Shown here one piece after another: positions 46,767 to 57,619 of a DNA stretch of 64,000 nucleotides (its first letter is position 1; each line of letters opens with the position of its first letter). Source of the stretch: Porodaedalea pini (taxonomy: Eukaryota > Basidiomycota > Agaricomycetes > Hymenochaetales > Hymenochaetaceae); assembly GCA_002794775.1 (NCBI GenBank), contig NBAY01000039.1, positions 310,001 to 374,000 of the forward strand, in the 5' to 3' direction. A program made the position numbers and the translations under genes. The notes below the pieces were generated by a model. It was not told the DNA's origin. It worked only from the letters and a program-made list of their open reading frames with translations, and searched no databases.

Positions 46767-47770
46767 TGATGATGAGGAGGAGGAGGAGGACATTGATGAG
46801 GACAAACGAGAGTTGATTCGGGAGCACGACTCGGAGAGGGGGTAAGTTTTAGAGCGGAGGCGGATACATTGGATTGACTCTTTAAGGATTTTATCTTATT
46901 GGTTTAAATGAGTGGGTCATGTATTGTAGATGCGCTGCGGGTTTCTCTACGGGATACTTGTTGTCTTTCTCGCTGAATGAATTGGATATATACCTCCGTC
47001 GTTTTGAATAAGCATGACCTCCTTTGCACGTTCTCTTCTGAGTCTTAAGCTTCATCGAATTTGCAACACACGTACGCGCGTCGGAATGGGACGGGATTGG
47101 CTGTCTTGTTGGACCACTCAGAGGCCAATGGAGACAGAGCCGGTCGCGGAGAAGAGCGGGGCAGAAGAGTGAATGCGGGGTAAAATGCGGGGAAGGGATC
47201 GGGCATGGCCGGGTGGGACTCGAAGTAACTTAAAACATTAATCCTCAGCTTCTCTCTTCAGTCCGAGTCTTTATTAAACGTGCGAGGCCTGAGAACGCAT
47301 ATATTATATAATCTTCGAGCTCCGTTGATATTTGTTTATTTCTTCGTGCCTTGCAATAATATTGCGAGAGCTGCCGCTCTGTCGACGTTGGAGGCAGCGG
47401 ACGTAGGGCGGGTTTAATTGACAAACAACGCATGTGATGTTGACGTCCCTGAGGCTGCATCCGATGGCTATTCCCTCTCTTGTCGTTGGCTGAGCTGTCC
47501 GAAATATGCGACAGGGGACTTGGAATGGCTGGGTGATAAAAGATGACGCTAGACCTGAGACTGAGATCATATCTCGGTCACGGCGCGCATATATAAAGAC
47601 TCTCCATCTATCGGACTCGACCTTGATACTAACTAAACCCCAACTCAGTTTCTTTCTCTTTGTATATATCCCCAGCAAATTAATATCATTTCTATCGGGC
47701 CTCTCCTCCAAGCCGAGACACAGGCACAGACTCCGTACTTGAACTTACTGTAGGACCAGGCCAGTCAACG
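46767..47770. other. Intergenic with an acidic out-of-frame tail at its start
   Basis: 46755-46842 encodes, in a different frame, an acidic stretch (DFDDDEEEEEDIDEDKREL) ending in a stop, possibly the true C-terminus of the transporter. The rest has CCAAT-like boxes (47099 ATTGGC, 47130 CCAATGG) suitable for the promoter of the next gene. No other gene was recognised. Confidence 0.4.
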
Positions 47771-50700
47771 ATGGCGACGACAATGACCAAATTCGACGCT
47801 GCGCCCGCGTCCTTGCGCACCTTTTCGCACCAATCTTCGCTGCCGCGTTTGCCCATCCCGCCGCTCGAGGACACCTGCCGCCGGTACCTGCGCGCACTCG
47901 AGGCGCTGCAGACACCGCACGAGCATGCGGACACGGAGCGTGCGGTGCATGCGTTTCTGGAAGACCCGACCCAGGGTCCGCGCGCGCAGAAGAAGCTGGA
48001 GGAGTGGGCGAAGGACAAGAATAGGTACGTATTTTGTGGAGGTTGAGCTGAAGATATTAATATTGGTGGTGGAATGACTGACGTTTGTATTTCGGGGAGT
48101 GTAGCTATATTGAGGATTTTTGGTGAGTGCCATTTCGTCTTCTTCGGGCTGTGCTTCATTTGCGTCTTCTCCCTTGCCTTCTTTTCCTCCGCTCATTGTC
48201 TCCGAGCCGCTCTTCTCTTCCCTCGCACACGCTGTGCGTGACCCGTGCCGTGCGCTTGAGCCGTTCAGAATCACAGGCCTAGGGTATCTTCTCTAGCTCT
48301 GTCAGCCAGACGATTGCTATGAAACGCTAATAACGTCATCGGGTTACTTATTGTTCTCGACTTTCCTTCCAATACCCTACAATGCATTCTGACTCTGCTT
48401 CTTCTTTTCGTGGCAACAGGTATGAAAGCTACCTTTCGCACACCGACCCAGTCGTACTTGCACTCAACCCATTCTTTGTCCTTGAGTAAGGATGTCCATT
48501 CTACTTTCTTCTTTCGTGATACTCAAGCTCTGCCGTTCTTGACAGAGATGATCCCACTCCCGCTCGCGGCTCCCAGCTCCCACGAGCGGCAGCGTTGATC
48601 ACGTCGTCGCTGGGCTTTATCCATGATCTACGTGCGGGGATGCTCGAACCCGACAGTGTGCGTGGCATCCCGCTCGACATGGACCAATACACTCGATTAT
48701 TCGGGACCGCGCGCATCCCGACGCAGGTAGGAACGACGTTGATTGCCTTCTGCACGACCTATTAACGTTGTTCGTGCACCCAGAGAGGCTGTCGGATGCT
48801 CACGCACGAAGAGTCCTCACATATTGTCGTTCTGAGGCGCGGACAATCCTATTGGTTTGACGTGCTTGATGGGGAGAATCGACCGCTGCTCACGGAGCGC
48901 GAGATACTGCGCAACCTGCAGGCTATCGTCGCAGACGCGGACCGTACTCATGTTACGGATGTTGCCAAATCGGCAATTGGCGTGCTGTCGACGGAGAACA
49001 GGAAGACCTGGTCAAGTTTAAGGGAACTGATTAAGAGCGACAGGGAGAATGCCGGGTGTCTCGATGTTGTAGATGGTGCTCTATTTGTCGTGTGTCTTGA
49101 CGATGCGGCCCCGGCGGACCTGGCGCAGCTTTGCGACAACTTTTTGTGTGGGACGTATGATTTGAGGAGCGGTGTACAAGTGGGGACGTGCACGAATAGG
49201 TGGTACGACAAGGTTAGTACACTTCATTGAGCTTAGCTCAACGTTATCACCGTGTCTGACATCCATGCGTACTCCAGCTGCAAATCATCGTCTGCGCGGA
49301 CGGCTCGGCAGGGATAAACTTCGAACATACGGGCGTGGATGGACATACCGTATTGCGGTTTGCCGCTGACATCTTCACCGACGGGCTCATGCTCCTCGCA
49401 CGCTCAATAAATCCTTCCGCACCGACGCTCTTCCACGCGCCACTCAGCCCGTACGCCAAGTCGTACAAACCACCCAAGGGCAAACTCAACGGCATCAATG
49501 GCTCCGGCTCGCCAACATCCCCCCGCAGCGCGCAGCGCACTTTACAAGAGATGTTCAACACCGCGCCGAAGAAACTCGAGTGGGTGCTTGGCCCAGAGCT
49601 GCGCGCAGGGATCCGCTTCGCGGAGACGCGTCTGAGCGATTTGATTTGTCAGAATGACTGTCAGGCACTTGAGTTTAAGGGATACGGGAAGGTGTTCATT
49701 ACGAGCCATGGGTTCAGCCCGGATGCGTTTGTGCAGATGGCGTTCCAGGCGGCGTATTATGGGCTCTATGGTAAGTTGTTCCTCTCTCGCAAGTTATCGG
49801 GTTGTGTACTGAATGTTTCCGTGGAATAACAGGACGAACTGAGTGCACTTATGAACCTGCGATGACGAAGGCTTTCTTTCATGGCCGAACGGAGGCGATT
49901 CGCACCGTGCAGCCGGAGAGCGTCGAGTTTACTAAGGTCAGAGTTCTTGGAGCCTATCGCAATTGATCGCTAACGGTGTAATACCTGTCCAGACATTCTT
50001 CTCCGATGCGAGCCCGGGTCAGAAGATCAATGCTCTCAAGAAAGCTTGCGAGCGTCATGTCGCGCTCACAAAGGAGTGCAGCAAAGGGCTCGGGCAAGAT
50101 AGGTTCGTGTTTCTCACCATTTTCATTTCACTTCTTCGGACAATTATTGATGCCTGGTTAATCGCAGGCACTTGTACGCGCTTTATTGCTTGTTGCAGCG
50201 CGAGCTTGCGGATGGGAAACTCGACGTCCTCCCGGACGACCCACCTCCGTCGCCAACATGGCCGCGCCGTGCGCTCCCGGAGATCTTCACGGACCCGGGT
50301 TATAGTCTCCTGAGCACATCGATCATTTCGACGAGCAATTGTGGGAACCCTGCGCTTCGGCTGTTTGGGTTTGGGCCAGTTGCGGCGGACGGGTATGGTA
50401 TTGGTTATATTATCAAGGACGACGGGATCTCCATGTACGCTTATTCTCTTTCCCTCCCTGCCTCACCTGGTGGCCTTTCGCATTAGCTGACGTTGTAAAC
50501 TTAAATTTGAAAAAAAAAAAAAAGATGCGCGTCGTCGAAACACCTGCAGATGCGCCGCTTCCTCGATACGCTGGAGAGCTACCTGCGCGACGTGCAGCGG
50601 CTGCTCGTGCACCTGCATCGCGCGGCGAACGCACCGCCGACGCCGTTCATCGACCATTCGGGTACGCTGCGCGACGCACGTACGGGCCGCCCGATTCATA

Positions 50701-51031
50701 GCCAGGTCAGCGACGACCACACTAGCGAGAGCGGAGAGGAGGAAGATGCAATGAGTGCGTATTTTCAGTTCGAACAGTTTTTTCCTTTTCCTTTTCCCTT
50801 CCTGGTTGCTATACTAACCGATGTCGCATATCTCCTTTTCTATTTGAAGCGGGATACTCTTTCTTCGATAGTGGCGAGATCAAATTACTCGGACGTGGTG
50901 AGAGGCGAAGTTCGCGCTCGCAAGTTGGTGAGTACTCCAATCCTATTCCTATTTCGCTGCGTCAAGTGAGGGGAGTCATTGATGATGTTTCACCGCGCTC
51001 AGGAAAAGTTATTCCAATGGCTGAATACTAG
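47771..51031 (+). CDS. Carnitine O-acetyltransferase (Yat-type)
   Basis: Multi-exon gene starting MATTMTKFDAAP at 47771. The order matches the choline/carnitine acyltransferase family: N-terminal LPRLPIPPLEDTCRRYL (usual LPxLPVPxLxxTxxxYL); LTHEESSHIVVLRRGQSYWF; catalytic NFEHTGVDGHTVLRFAADI with the active-site His; LICQNDCQALEFKGYGKVFI; QAAYYGLYG then CTYEPAMTKAFFHGRTEAIR (carnitine/CoA-site block); and GFGPVAADGYGIGYIIKDDG. No mitochondrial presequence or terminal AKL-type signal is obvious, suggesting a cytosolic or outer-membrane-associated form. It exchanges acetyl groups between CoA and carnitine, moving acetyl units between compartments on C2 or fatty-acid carbon sources. The last exon reads ..GKVIPMAEY to a stop at 51029-51031. 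A tract of 14 A residues near 50511 lies in an intron. Confidence 0.85.
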
Positions 51032-51485
51032 GGAATAGGACTCGAAATTGGGAAGCGTTTTGCGTGCTGGGATTACTTGAAGCTGTAATTCTGTAATTTT
51101 ATCTCTTGTATTGGCAGGTTGACAGAATTGTATGCGTTGTACCTGTAATATTTTAGTTGTACCAATATTAATATTAGTGCTTGTCGTTGATGTACGCTGC
51201 TTTGCTGAACAAAAGAAAATGCAAACAAAGGTGGCCGGTGCCAAGAAAGTGCACGTGCCGGCTAAGACGTAGACAACGACCGTGCGAAACGGAACGATCT
51301 GGCATCTCGGCATGGCTGATCGCGTGTCAACGCCGACGCGGGGTGGCCTTTAAACACGGACGCGACCCGACATACCGTTCTTTATCCACTTACCACCATC
51401 TGGTGATAAGCTCACTTTTGCTGTACACCAACCCCCAATACCTCACCTAACTGGTAGCTTCGTTCGAGCTGCTAGTTGCTGTCGA
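51032..51485. other. Intergenic promoter region
   Basis: Between two plus-strand genes; it should contain the terminator of the acetyltransferase gene and the promoter of the Mam3-like gene. Only short frames and no repeat are seen. Confidence 0.4.
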
Positions 51486-54400
51486 ATGCTACCCGCGCGT
51501 CTTTTGCTCTCCCTTGCTTCTTCCGTCCTCTCAGAACACCTTCCGAACGTACAAGATGCTTCCCACCGTGCGACTCGCTCCTCTATTTTCTCATTTGCCG
51601 GAAGCGGCAGCTCCGATGCAGACGTTCATGGTACTGCAATGCACAGTTTCGCGAAACGCGATATCGAGAAGGGGAGCGGCGAGTTTATCGCGTTTGCGTG
51701 CCTCATACCTGTGCTCGTCATATTGTCTGGTATATTTGCCGGGCTAACATTAGGATACATGAGTCTCGACGAGACGCAGCTAAATGTTCTTAGTCTTTCG
51801 GGAACTCCGTGAGTCGAGATTCTCGACTTTGTAGCCACTCAATTTCTGAAACACGAATTCATGCGGGGTCATCAGTAAGCAGCGGGAGTATGCGAATAAG
51901 ATCAAGCCCATTCGCAAGGACGGGCATTTGCTTCTGGTGACATTGCTCCTCGCGAACATGATCACAAACGAGACCTTACCGGTCATCAGTGATCCAATCC
52001 TTGGTGGTGGTATTCAGTCAGTAGTCGTGAGTACGGCACTTATTGTCTTGTGAGTTCTATTTTTTGCGCTTCGGGAACTGGCCTTCCTCTAGGCCTCCCA
52101 CGCTTTATCATCTTGTGGTTCACTCCTAGCGATGCATTGCGCTGGTCGATAATCGGGCTTACCAGCCACCAAATGCCCGAGGGCTGAGATGACATTTCAA
52201 AGCGGCGTTTGCCGGCTGACCTATTCTTGCAATGCAAATCGCTGATGCTAGCCACTGCAGGTTCTCTGAGATCATCCCTCAGTCTATTTGCACTCGCCAT
52301 GGACTGTACGTTGGCGCAAAATGTGCCGGCGTTGTCCGTGTTCTTATCTGGATTTTTGTGAGACCTTAGTGATCTTGAAATTTACTTCTTTTTTTTACTG
52401 ATGAATACTGAAGGGCATTGTCGCTTGGCCGGTCGCTAAATTACTTGAGTTCTCGCTGGGTCCGCATCACGGAATCATTTACAGACGAGCTGGTATGCTT
52501 CTTATCCTTGTTTGTCTCATTGACACCGCACTATAGCTGACAAACGATTTACAGAGCTGAAGGAGCTCATCGCCATGCACGGCTCAGAGAACCCACTCGG
52601 AGGTGACCTCCGTACAGATACGGTCACCATTATCGGTGCGACACTCGATCTACAGGACAAGACCGTTCGGCAGGCAATGACGCCTATCGACCGCGTCTTC
52701 ATGCTTCACATCGATGCAGTTCTTGACTATGACACCCTCCGACGCATTTGTGCGACTGGCCATTCCCGTATCCCTGTCTATGAGGAGGTAGAACTGACTG
52801 TCCCTGTGCACGTCGCGATCAATGCATATGAGATGGGATTCGGTGATGGTTCGAAGGTTCCTGCTCTTGCGAAAAAGGGCATGGACGGGGAAAGTCTGGT
52901 CAAGACGAGGGTGAAGAAGATCATTGGTATTTTGCTCGTTAAGCAATGTGTGCTGCTTGATCCCGAAGGTCCGTTTAACTTATCGACTTCCTTCCAGCTA
53001 TATGCTGATTTTCGGTGTAGACGCTGTCCCTGTACGCAAAATGCGTCTTATCAAGGTTCCGTTTGTTCCGCAGAATGAGCCTCTACTCGGTATACTTGAC
53101 CGCTTCCAGGAGGGTCGTAGCCACATGGCAATTGTCAGCCGGCTGAGCGTAGACCGTGCGCAAAGCGTTAAAAAAGCAGTCCGTAAGGGCCTCTCGCAGC
53201 GTCTTCTTGGTGCACTTCATGGTGACTCGTCCGCCTCCGACTCTTCCTCTGACTCCAGCGACGATGAAGATGTAATATCCCACGCGACCGCAAACGAAGC
53301 GGAGGGGAGAGACCATTCTATCAATGGTGATGGTACCACGGTTGTTGGTGATGATTCTGGCAAAGAATCGACGAAGGTCAAATTTGCCAAGGGCCCCAGT
53401 TTTCGCAAGCGCGACAAGAAACGTAAGCATAAGCGTCGTGGCAGTGGTCAGAGCGATCTCGAGAAAGGTGATGCTGAAGTTGAAGCTCAGCGCGAGAAGG
53501 AAATGGAGAAAGAGAAGATGCGCAAACCCGCTTTGGAACAAAGGATGCCTGCAGATGCTGTGCTTTCGAAGGCGAATGCTGAAGAGTACCTCGCGAGTCA
53601 AGGTATTGACCCGGCGATCATGCCGCTCGGTATCATTACTCTTGAAGATGTCTTGGAAGGTGAGTTCTGGTCCCTCTCATGTTGCCTTATGCTCTTATGC
53701 TAATGGTATTGATTCGTGCAGAGCTCATTGGCGAAGAGATTTACGACGAATTTGACGTCGAAGGGACCGGAGCACACTCTGAGTCTTTCGTACCTCCTGG
53801 TGCACATCCTCACCAGCAGACGGCGAAGCCTGGTCTCGTCCGGAAGAACTCCGCACCTGAACTTGCGAGCGGCGACAAGGGCCTACTGCATGGAAGAATA
53901 GGGGATTCTCCACCGATGTCTCCTCCCCTTGCCGGACGAAGCTCCCTCGGATTGGCAATGCCGAGGCCAATTGCACTCACAAGTTTGAAGTCGCTTGGTT
54001 TCTTGAGGAGCAGGAGTGCCCCACCGATACCTCGCGACCAAGTCAAGCCCCTCCCGGGATCAGCAGGTACGACCCCGTCGGGCACAGCGACACCCGTTCC
54101 CGTCGTTGCTGGCTCCAGATCCGAGGACAATACGACGTCTGTGGCGCACAAGTCCAGTGACATGGGTCCCTATGGCAGTGGTATCTATCCTCCAATAACT
54201 ACGACAAGTCCGGAGGGCGACGTGCGCCACCTCATGCAAATCATAGAAAGCCCTTCATCTGGCGAAGATGGGTTCTCGCCACCTGAGGCGGGCGCTGCGG
54301 TGGTACCTCAAGAAAAGCATTATTCTGACAGCCAACCGAAGTCGCCTTCTCCGCCAGCCTTCCCCTTCCCGAACCCGGGAGTGACTGCACCGGCGATACC

Positions 54401-54716
54401 AAAGTCCCGCAGCGCATCACCAGTGCCGTCCCTTGAGGCGATCCTCTATAGCAAGCACCGTGGACCGTCTACCGTTGTTACGCCTCGACTTGGGCCGGGT
54501 GATGGTGCGGCGGCGAGTGGGGCTGCGACACCGGTGGAGCAGCGCGGAAGGGTGAAGGGCTCGTTCAAGAGCAGTCCGCTTGCGCCCCTTGGTGCGGATG
54601 CTAGCGTCGTCGTCGCGGAGGAGATCAAGAAGCAGAAGCGCGAACAGGAGGCGAGGGGACGCGAGATTCAGACTGCTGCTAAGGGTGCAGAAAGTAATAA
54701 GAATTTGGACGAATGA
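51486..54716 (+). CDS. Mam3/CNNM-type DUF21-CBS membrane protein
   Basis: Multi-exon gene starting MLPARLLLSLASSVLSEHLP (signal-like) at 51486. The DUF21 (CNNM transmembrane) domain follows: ACLIPVLVILSGIFAGLTLG, YMSLDETQLNVL, GHLLLVTLLLANMITNETLP, VVVSTALIVL, FSEIIPQSICTRHGLYVGAK. A CBS pair comes next: TVRQAMTPIDRVFMLHIDAV, GHSRIPVYEE, then FVPQNEPLLGILDRFQEGRS and PLGIITLEDVLEELIGEEIY. A long charged insert (Lys/Arg/Ser/Asp) splits the second CBS, and a Ser/Pro-rich tail ends ..NKNLDE. Yeast Mam3 is a vacuolar membrane protein linked to metal (Mn, Mg) homeostasis. One intron, 52050-52260, is 211 nt, about four times the usual size here. Confidence 0.85.
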
Positions 54717-55950
54717 GGTCCCTTCCTCCCTTTCTTCCTGTATAGTATAACTCCCGAAGCTGTGTGGTCGTCTGCATGACCGATGTTCGTCCGTCCTCGA
54801 ACTCGGAGAACGCACGTAGATGCTAATTTTTTTTTTCTTGTTCACTCTCGATGACATGATATATTTTAGCTTGCTCGTTTCCTCGTTTTCTGTGTCACGG
54901 TTCTTATGCACCATCAATATCATCGCATGTATATTTCAAGTGCTTTGTCTACATTAGAGTATAGCATAGCTGCCAACGGAGTCAACATGTACAGGTATTT
55001 GTTAATATTGACCCGAAAGATTGCAAGACTATGTTCTGGTATTTTCTCTGGTCCGTCACCGTCCTGTCCTTCACTTATGGGAAAACGCATGTGGCAGCGC
55101 ACATATCAGTGCACCATGCTCACGTCTTTTAGTCCTGCAATGTTCCATAGCTTTGTTTGTTTATTTCGCAGTTCCTTGTCAAGCAGGAGCGTGGGAACTT
55201 GAATATAATCAATTGATCCGTGACTCATTAGGCGAAAGGCTTTACGAGTATACACTGGCAAAACTTCATGTTGACTCCCTGCTTGCTTGTCTAGGCCCGC
55301 CCGTTATCCAAAGAGCAGACGCTCCATCCAATTCTTTCTGCCTGCTCAGCCGCCAGAGGTTGGCGATCTTTAGGAAAAACGAGAATTTCATGGTTCAGCT
55401 CTTAGCTAAAGAGCTGAATGTTTCTGCGTCAAACTTGAATGAGCCAACGCTGAAATCTGCATCTTTCACTATTTCGTATGTGTCAGCTTGTTCGCCTGCT
55501 CAATTCCTTGAAGACGCAGCTATAGACTTCACCTAATCATATCGTTCTCTCCTCGGCTGGGTAGACTTTCAAGAATGAAGGTAGTTTAAAGTGTTCTTAA
55601 TACTTGCGTTCTCGTTCCTCGAAGTCTCGCAAGCAACAGAAGCCGATTAAAAGTTTCAGGACGAGGCTAATGTTCTCGGACACTGGTTGACGAGGTCGAA
55701 TCGGTGCGTCACTCGTTGTGATCTGTCTGCCTCTCAACTCGGACGATTACAAAACGGTCCGCTCCTCTCCTTCCGACCTTCCCAACGGTTGGACCCCGTC
55801 ATTGTCCGTCTAAGACAACCCCCAGCCACCTCGGGCAAGTATACTCTCGCAGCTTCACTTCTCACAACCTCGCTCGGCTTCCATCGCGAGCTGACGCGCC
55901 GGCTGTATCGACCGGTCGAGCTGCTCCTCCACTGCTAGCCAGTCACCCAC
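54717..55950. other. Intergenic, one unassigned open frame
   Basis: Downstream of the Mam3-like gene. The frame 55021-55536 (171 codons) is the longest here but has no recognised domain, no signal peptide and no splice partner; it could be chance. The frame 55687-55938 is shorter and likewise unassigned. Confidence 0.3.
55021..55536 (+). CDS. Unassigned open reading frame
   Basis: Single open frame of 171 codons, start MQDYVLVFSLVRHR, end EDAAIDFT. It includes a moderately hydrophobic stretch (LLVLQCSIALFVYFAVPC) followed by a polar C-terminal half. I recognise no family, and codon use does not stand out. It may be spurious; it is listed only because it is the longest uninterrupted frame in this interval. 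Confidence 0.2.
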   Translation: MQDYVLVFSLVRHRPVLHLWENACGSAHISAPCSRLLVLQCSIALFVYFAVPCQAGAWELEYNQLIRDSLGERLYEYTLAKLHVDSLLACLGPPVIQRADAPSNSFCLLSRQRLAIFRKNENFMVQLLAKELNVSASNLNEPTLKSASFTISYVSACSPAQFLEDAAIDFT

Positions 55951-56589
55951 ATGCCTGCCTCCACCGTCTCCTTGCTGCGATCGAGGAACTTAGCATTACA
56001 TGCTGCATCGCCCGGCGCACTCACTGAGCATCTGCGTCTGTGTGCGACCGCACACCCCGGACTTCTGGTACGGGGTCCTCGTCCTACCTAAGGTATCACC
56101 TAATCACATTTCGCATTCTGCAGAAACCTTCCGTCCTCTCATTGGATGCACATAACTTTCCTATTCTCTCACTGTTCGCAATAGCTATCATCTGCCATTT
56201 GCTGCGCTATGCAGTGGCAACCAAGGTATGCATACGTTCTCCGCATACCCATGCACGTCTAACATGATAGTCATGATAATCATGATAATGCATAGAACAC
56301 ACTTGAGAACGAGATGACTCATCCCTCCACTGATCCCAACTGCTCCTCGTACGGCAATGTCTAAATGGCAGACGAGAGTTACTCTTCCCCCGCTGAACCT
56401 GAACGCGGCGTAGATGTCAACATGGCACTGACTGCTCTTGATGCGTCATCGGAGGTAGACATGGATGACAAGCACTTGAACATCTTTGTGTGAGATAAGT
56501 TCATTTCTGACAACACCAAGATGGCAGCGTGCCTTTCATAAACGAGTTTGAGGTGGACACCGATGTGAAGGGTGAGCGGAAGCCAGATA

Positions 56590-57220
56590 TCGACTCCGAC
56601 ATCGCCATGCACTATCCCTTCAGACGCTGGCATCCAAGGAGGCTCAAACCATTGAGTCCTCTGAAAAGTGATCGGCTTCCTTCGGCGCGATCGTCGTCGC
56701 TGAGACGGAGGGCGAAATAGTCTTGTCGGTCGAAGCGCGTCGAGAAGTGTGTTCTCTCAAGAAGGTTCGTCCAGTTTCACCATTAGCACTCGACGCAGAC
56801 ACGTTGCCAAAGGTTGTCACTGTCCTTCATGTATCGCTCGCATCCTCGACATTTCCCTTCGCCGTAAACGCGCTCGCTTCCGAATCTACGGCCTTATTCT
56901 CTGGAACCGACATTGCTTCATACTTGCATGCTCTCGAAACCGGGGAGACCAAGCTTCGCGAAGTAGACCTCGTGATACTCAAGACCGAGGCCGTGGCGGC
57001 TTCTGCACGCGCGTCTGCAATTGCTGCCCAGGAAAAGGCAACAAAAGAGGAAGGCAGAGTTAATGGTGATGTGAAAATCGTTATTGGCGTAAAGAAAGAG
57101 GTCGACTTTCCGGACTAGCACACGAATGTGTGTCTTCTTGTCATCCATGGATTAACACTGACAAGTAATACTAGGTGTTTATCAAAGCCGACATGTCTGA
57201 CCACTATAGTGCTCCAAAGC
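56590..57220 (+). pseudogene. Prolyl-tRNA synthetase fragment, decayed
   Basis: The plus frame reads LASKEAQTIESSEK, a TGA stop (56669-56671), then SASFGAIVVAETEGEIVLS and a long segment to KIVIGVKKEVDFPD, a TAG stop (57116-57118), then HTNV. After a canonical intron (GTGTGT...ACTAG) it continues VFIKADMSDHYS. In intact enzymes IGVKKE.DF.(W)Y..V..KADM..YY.VSG marks the linker entering the catalytic core of eukaryote-type prolyl-tRNA synthetase. The TAG stands exactly where a Trp (TGG) is expected. The catalytic core after DHYS is not recognisable. An upstream exon near 55951 (MPASTVSLLRSRNLALHA) may belong to it. Confidence 0.6.
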
Positions 57221-57319
57221 CTCCGCACCGAAAGCCCGTTGTGCTTACATTGTCTTCGGAACTGGTTCTCCATACCCACGTTTGTCTATGGCAAGTACAT
57301 ATCGATTTTCTTCCCTGTA

Positions 57320-57530
57320 GCTCTCGCGTCAGTCCAGCAGCACGGTGAACAAGACTCTCGAGACTCCTGGCATTGGCGCAAGGCTATGACCAACCGATGG
57401 ACACCTGGCGTTTCGAGTATTAAGGTATGGGAAGCAAGCGAAGGACAAGGTGGCGTAGGTCTTCTGGATGAGCCATCGTGCAGACGCGGACGTGCATCCC
57501 ATCGACATCTACCAACACCTCCGCCTCTTC
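57320..57530 (+). repeat. Dispersed repeat, copy 2
   Basis: Aligns with 14545-14375 on the minus strand (shared GTCAGTCCAGC, ACTCTCG, GGATGAGCCATCGTGCAG), then runs into the CT microsatellite. It follows the prolyl-tRNA synthetase pseudogene directly. Copy 2 is the longer one: it retains GTTTCGAGTATTAAGGT and AAGGACAAGGTGG, which I cannot find in copy 1. Confidence 0.5.
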
Positions 57531-57539
57531 TTCCTTCAT

Positions 57540-57597
<58 letters not shown>

Positions 57598-57612
57598 TCT
57601 TCCTCTTCCTCC
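57540..57612. repeat. CT microsatellite
   Basis: A tract of about 55 bp of CT dinucleotides with one TTT interruption, followed by TCTTCC triplet-like repeats. The Leu/Ser-rich and Glu/Arg-rich frames across it are artefacts. Confidence 0.95.
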
Positions 57613-57619
57613 ATCTTTC

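Noticed and set aside
47692..48274. Overlapping minus-strand frames of 155 and 169 codons
   Set aside because: Antisense to the first exon and intron of the carnitine acetyltransferase gene.
53083..53601. 172-codon minus-strand frame
   Set aside because: Antisense shadow of the coding exon of the Mam3-like gene; no domain.
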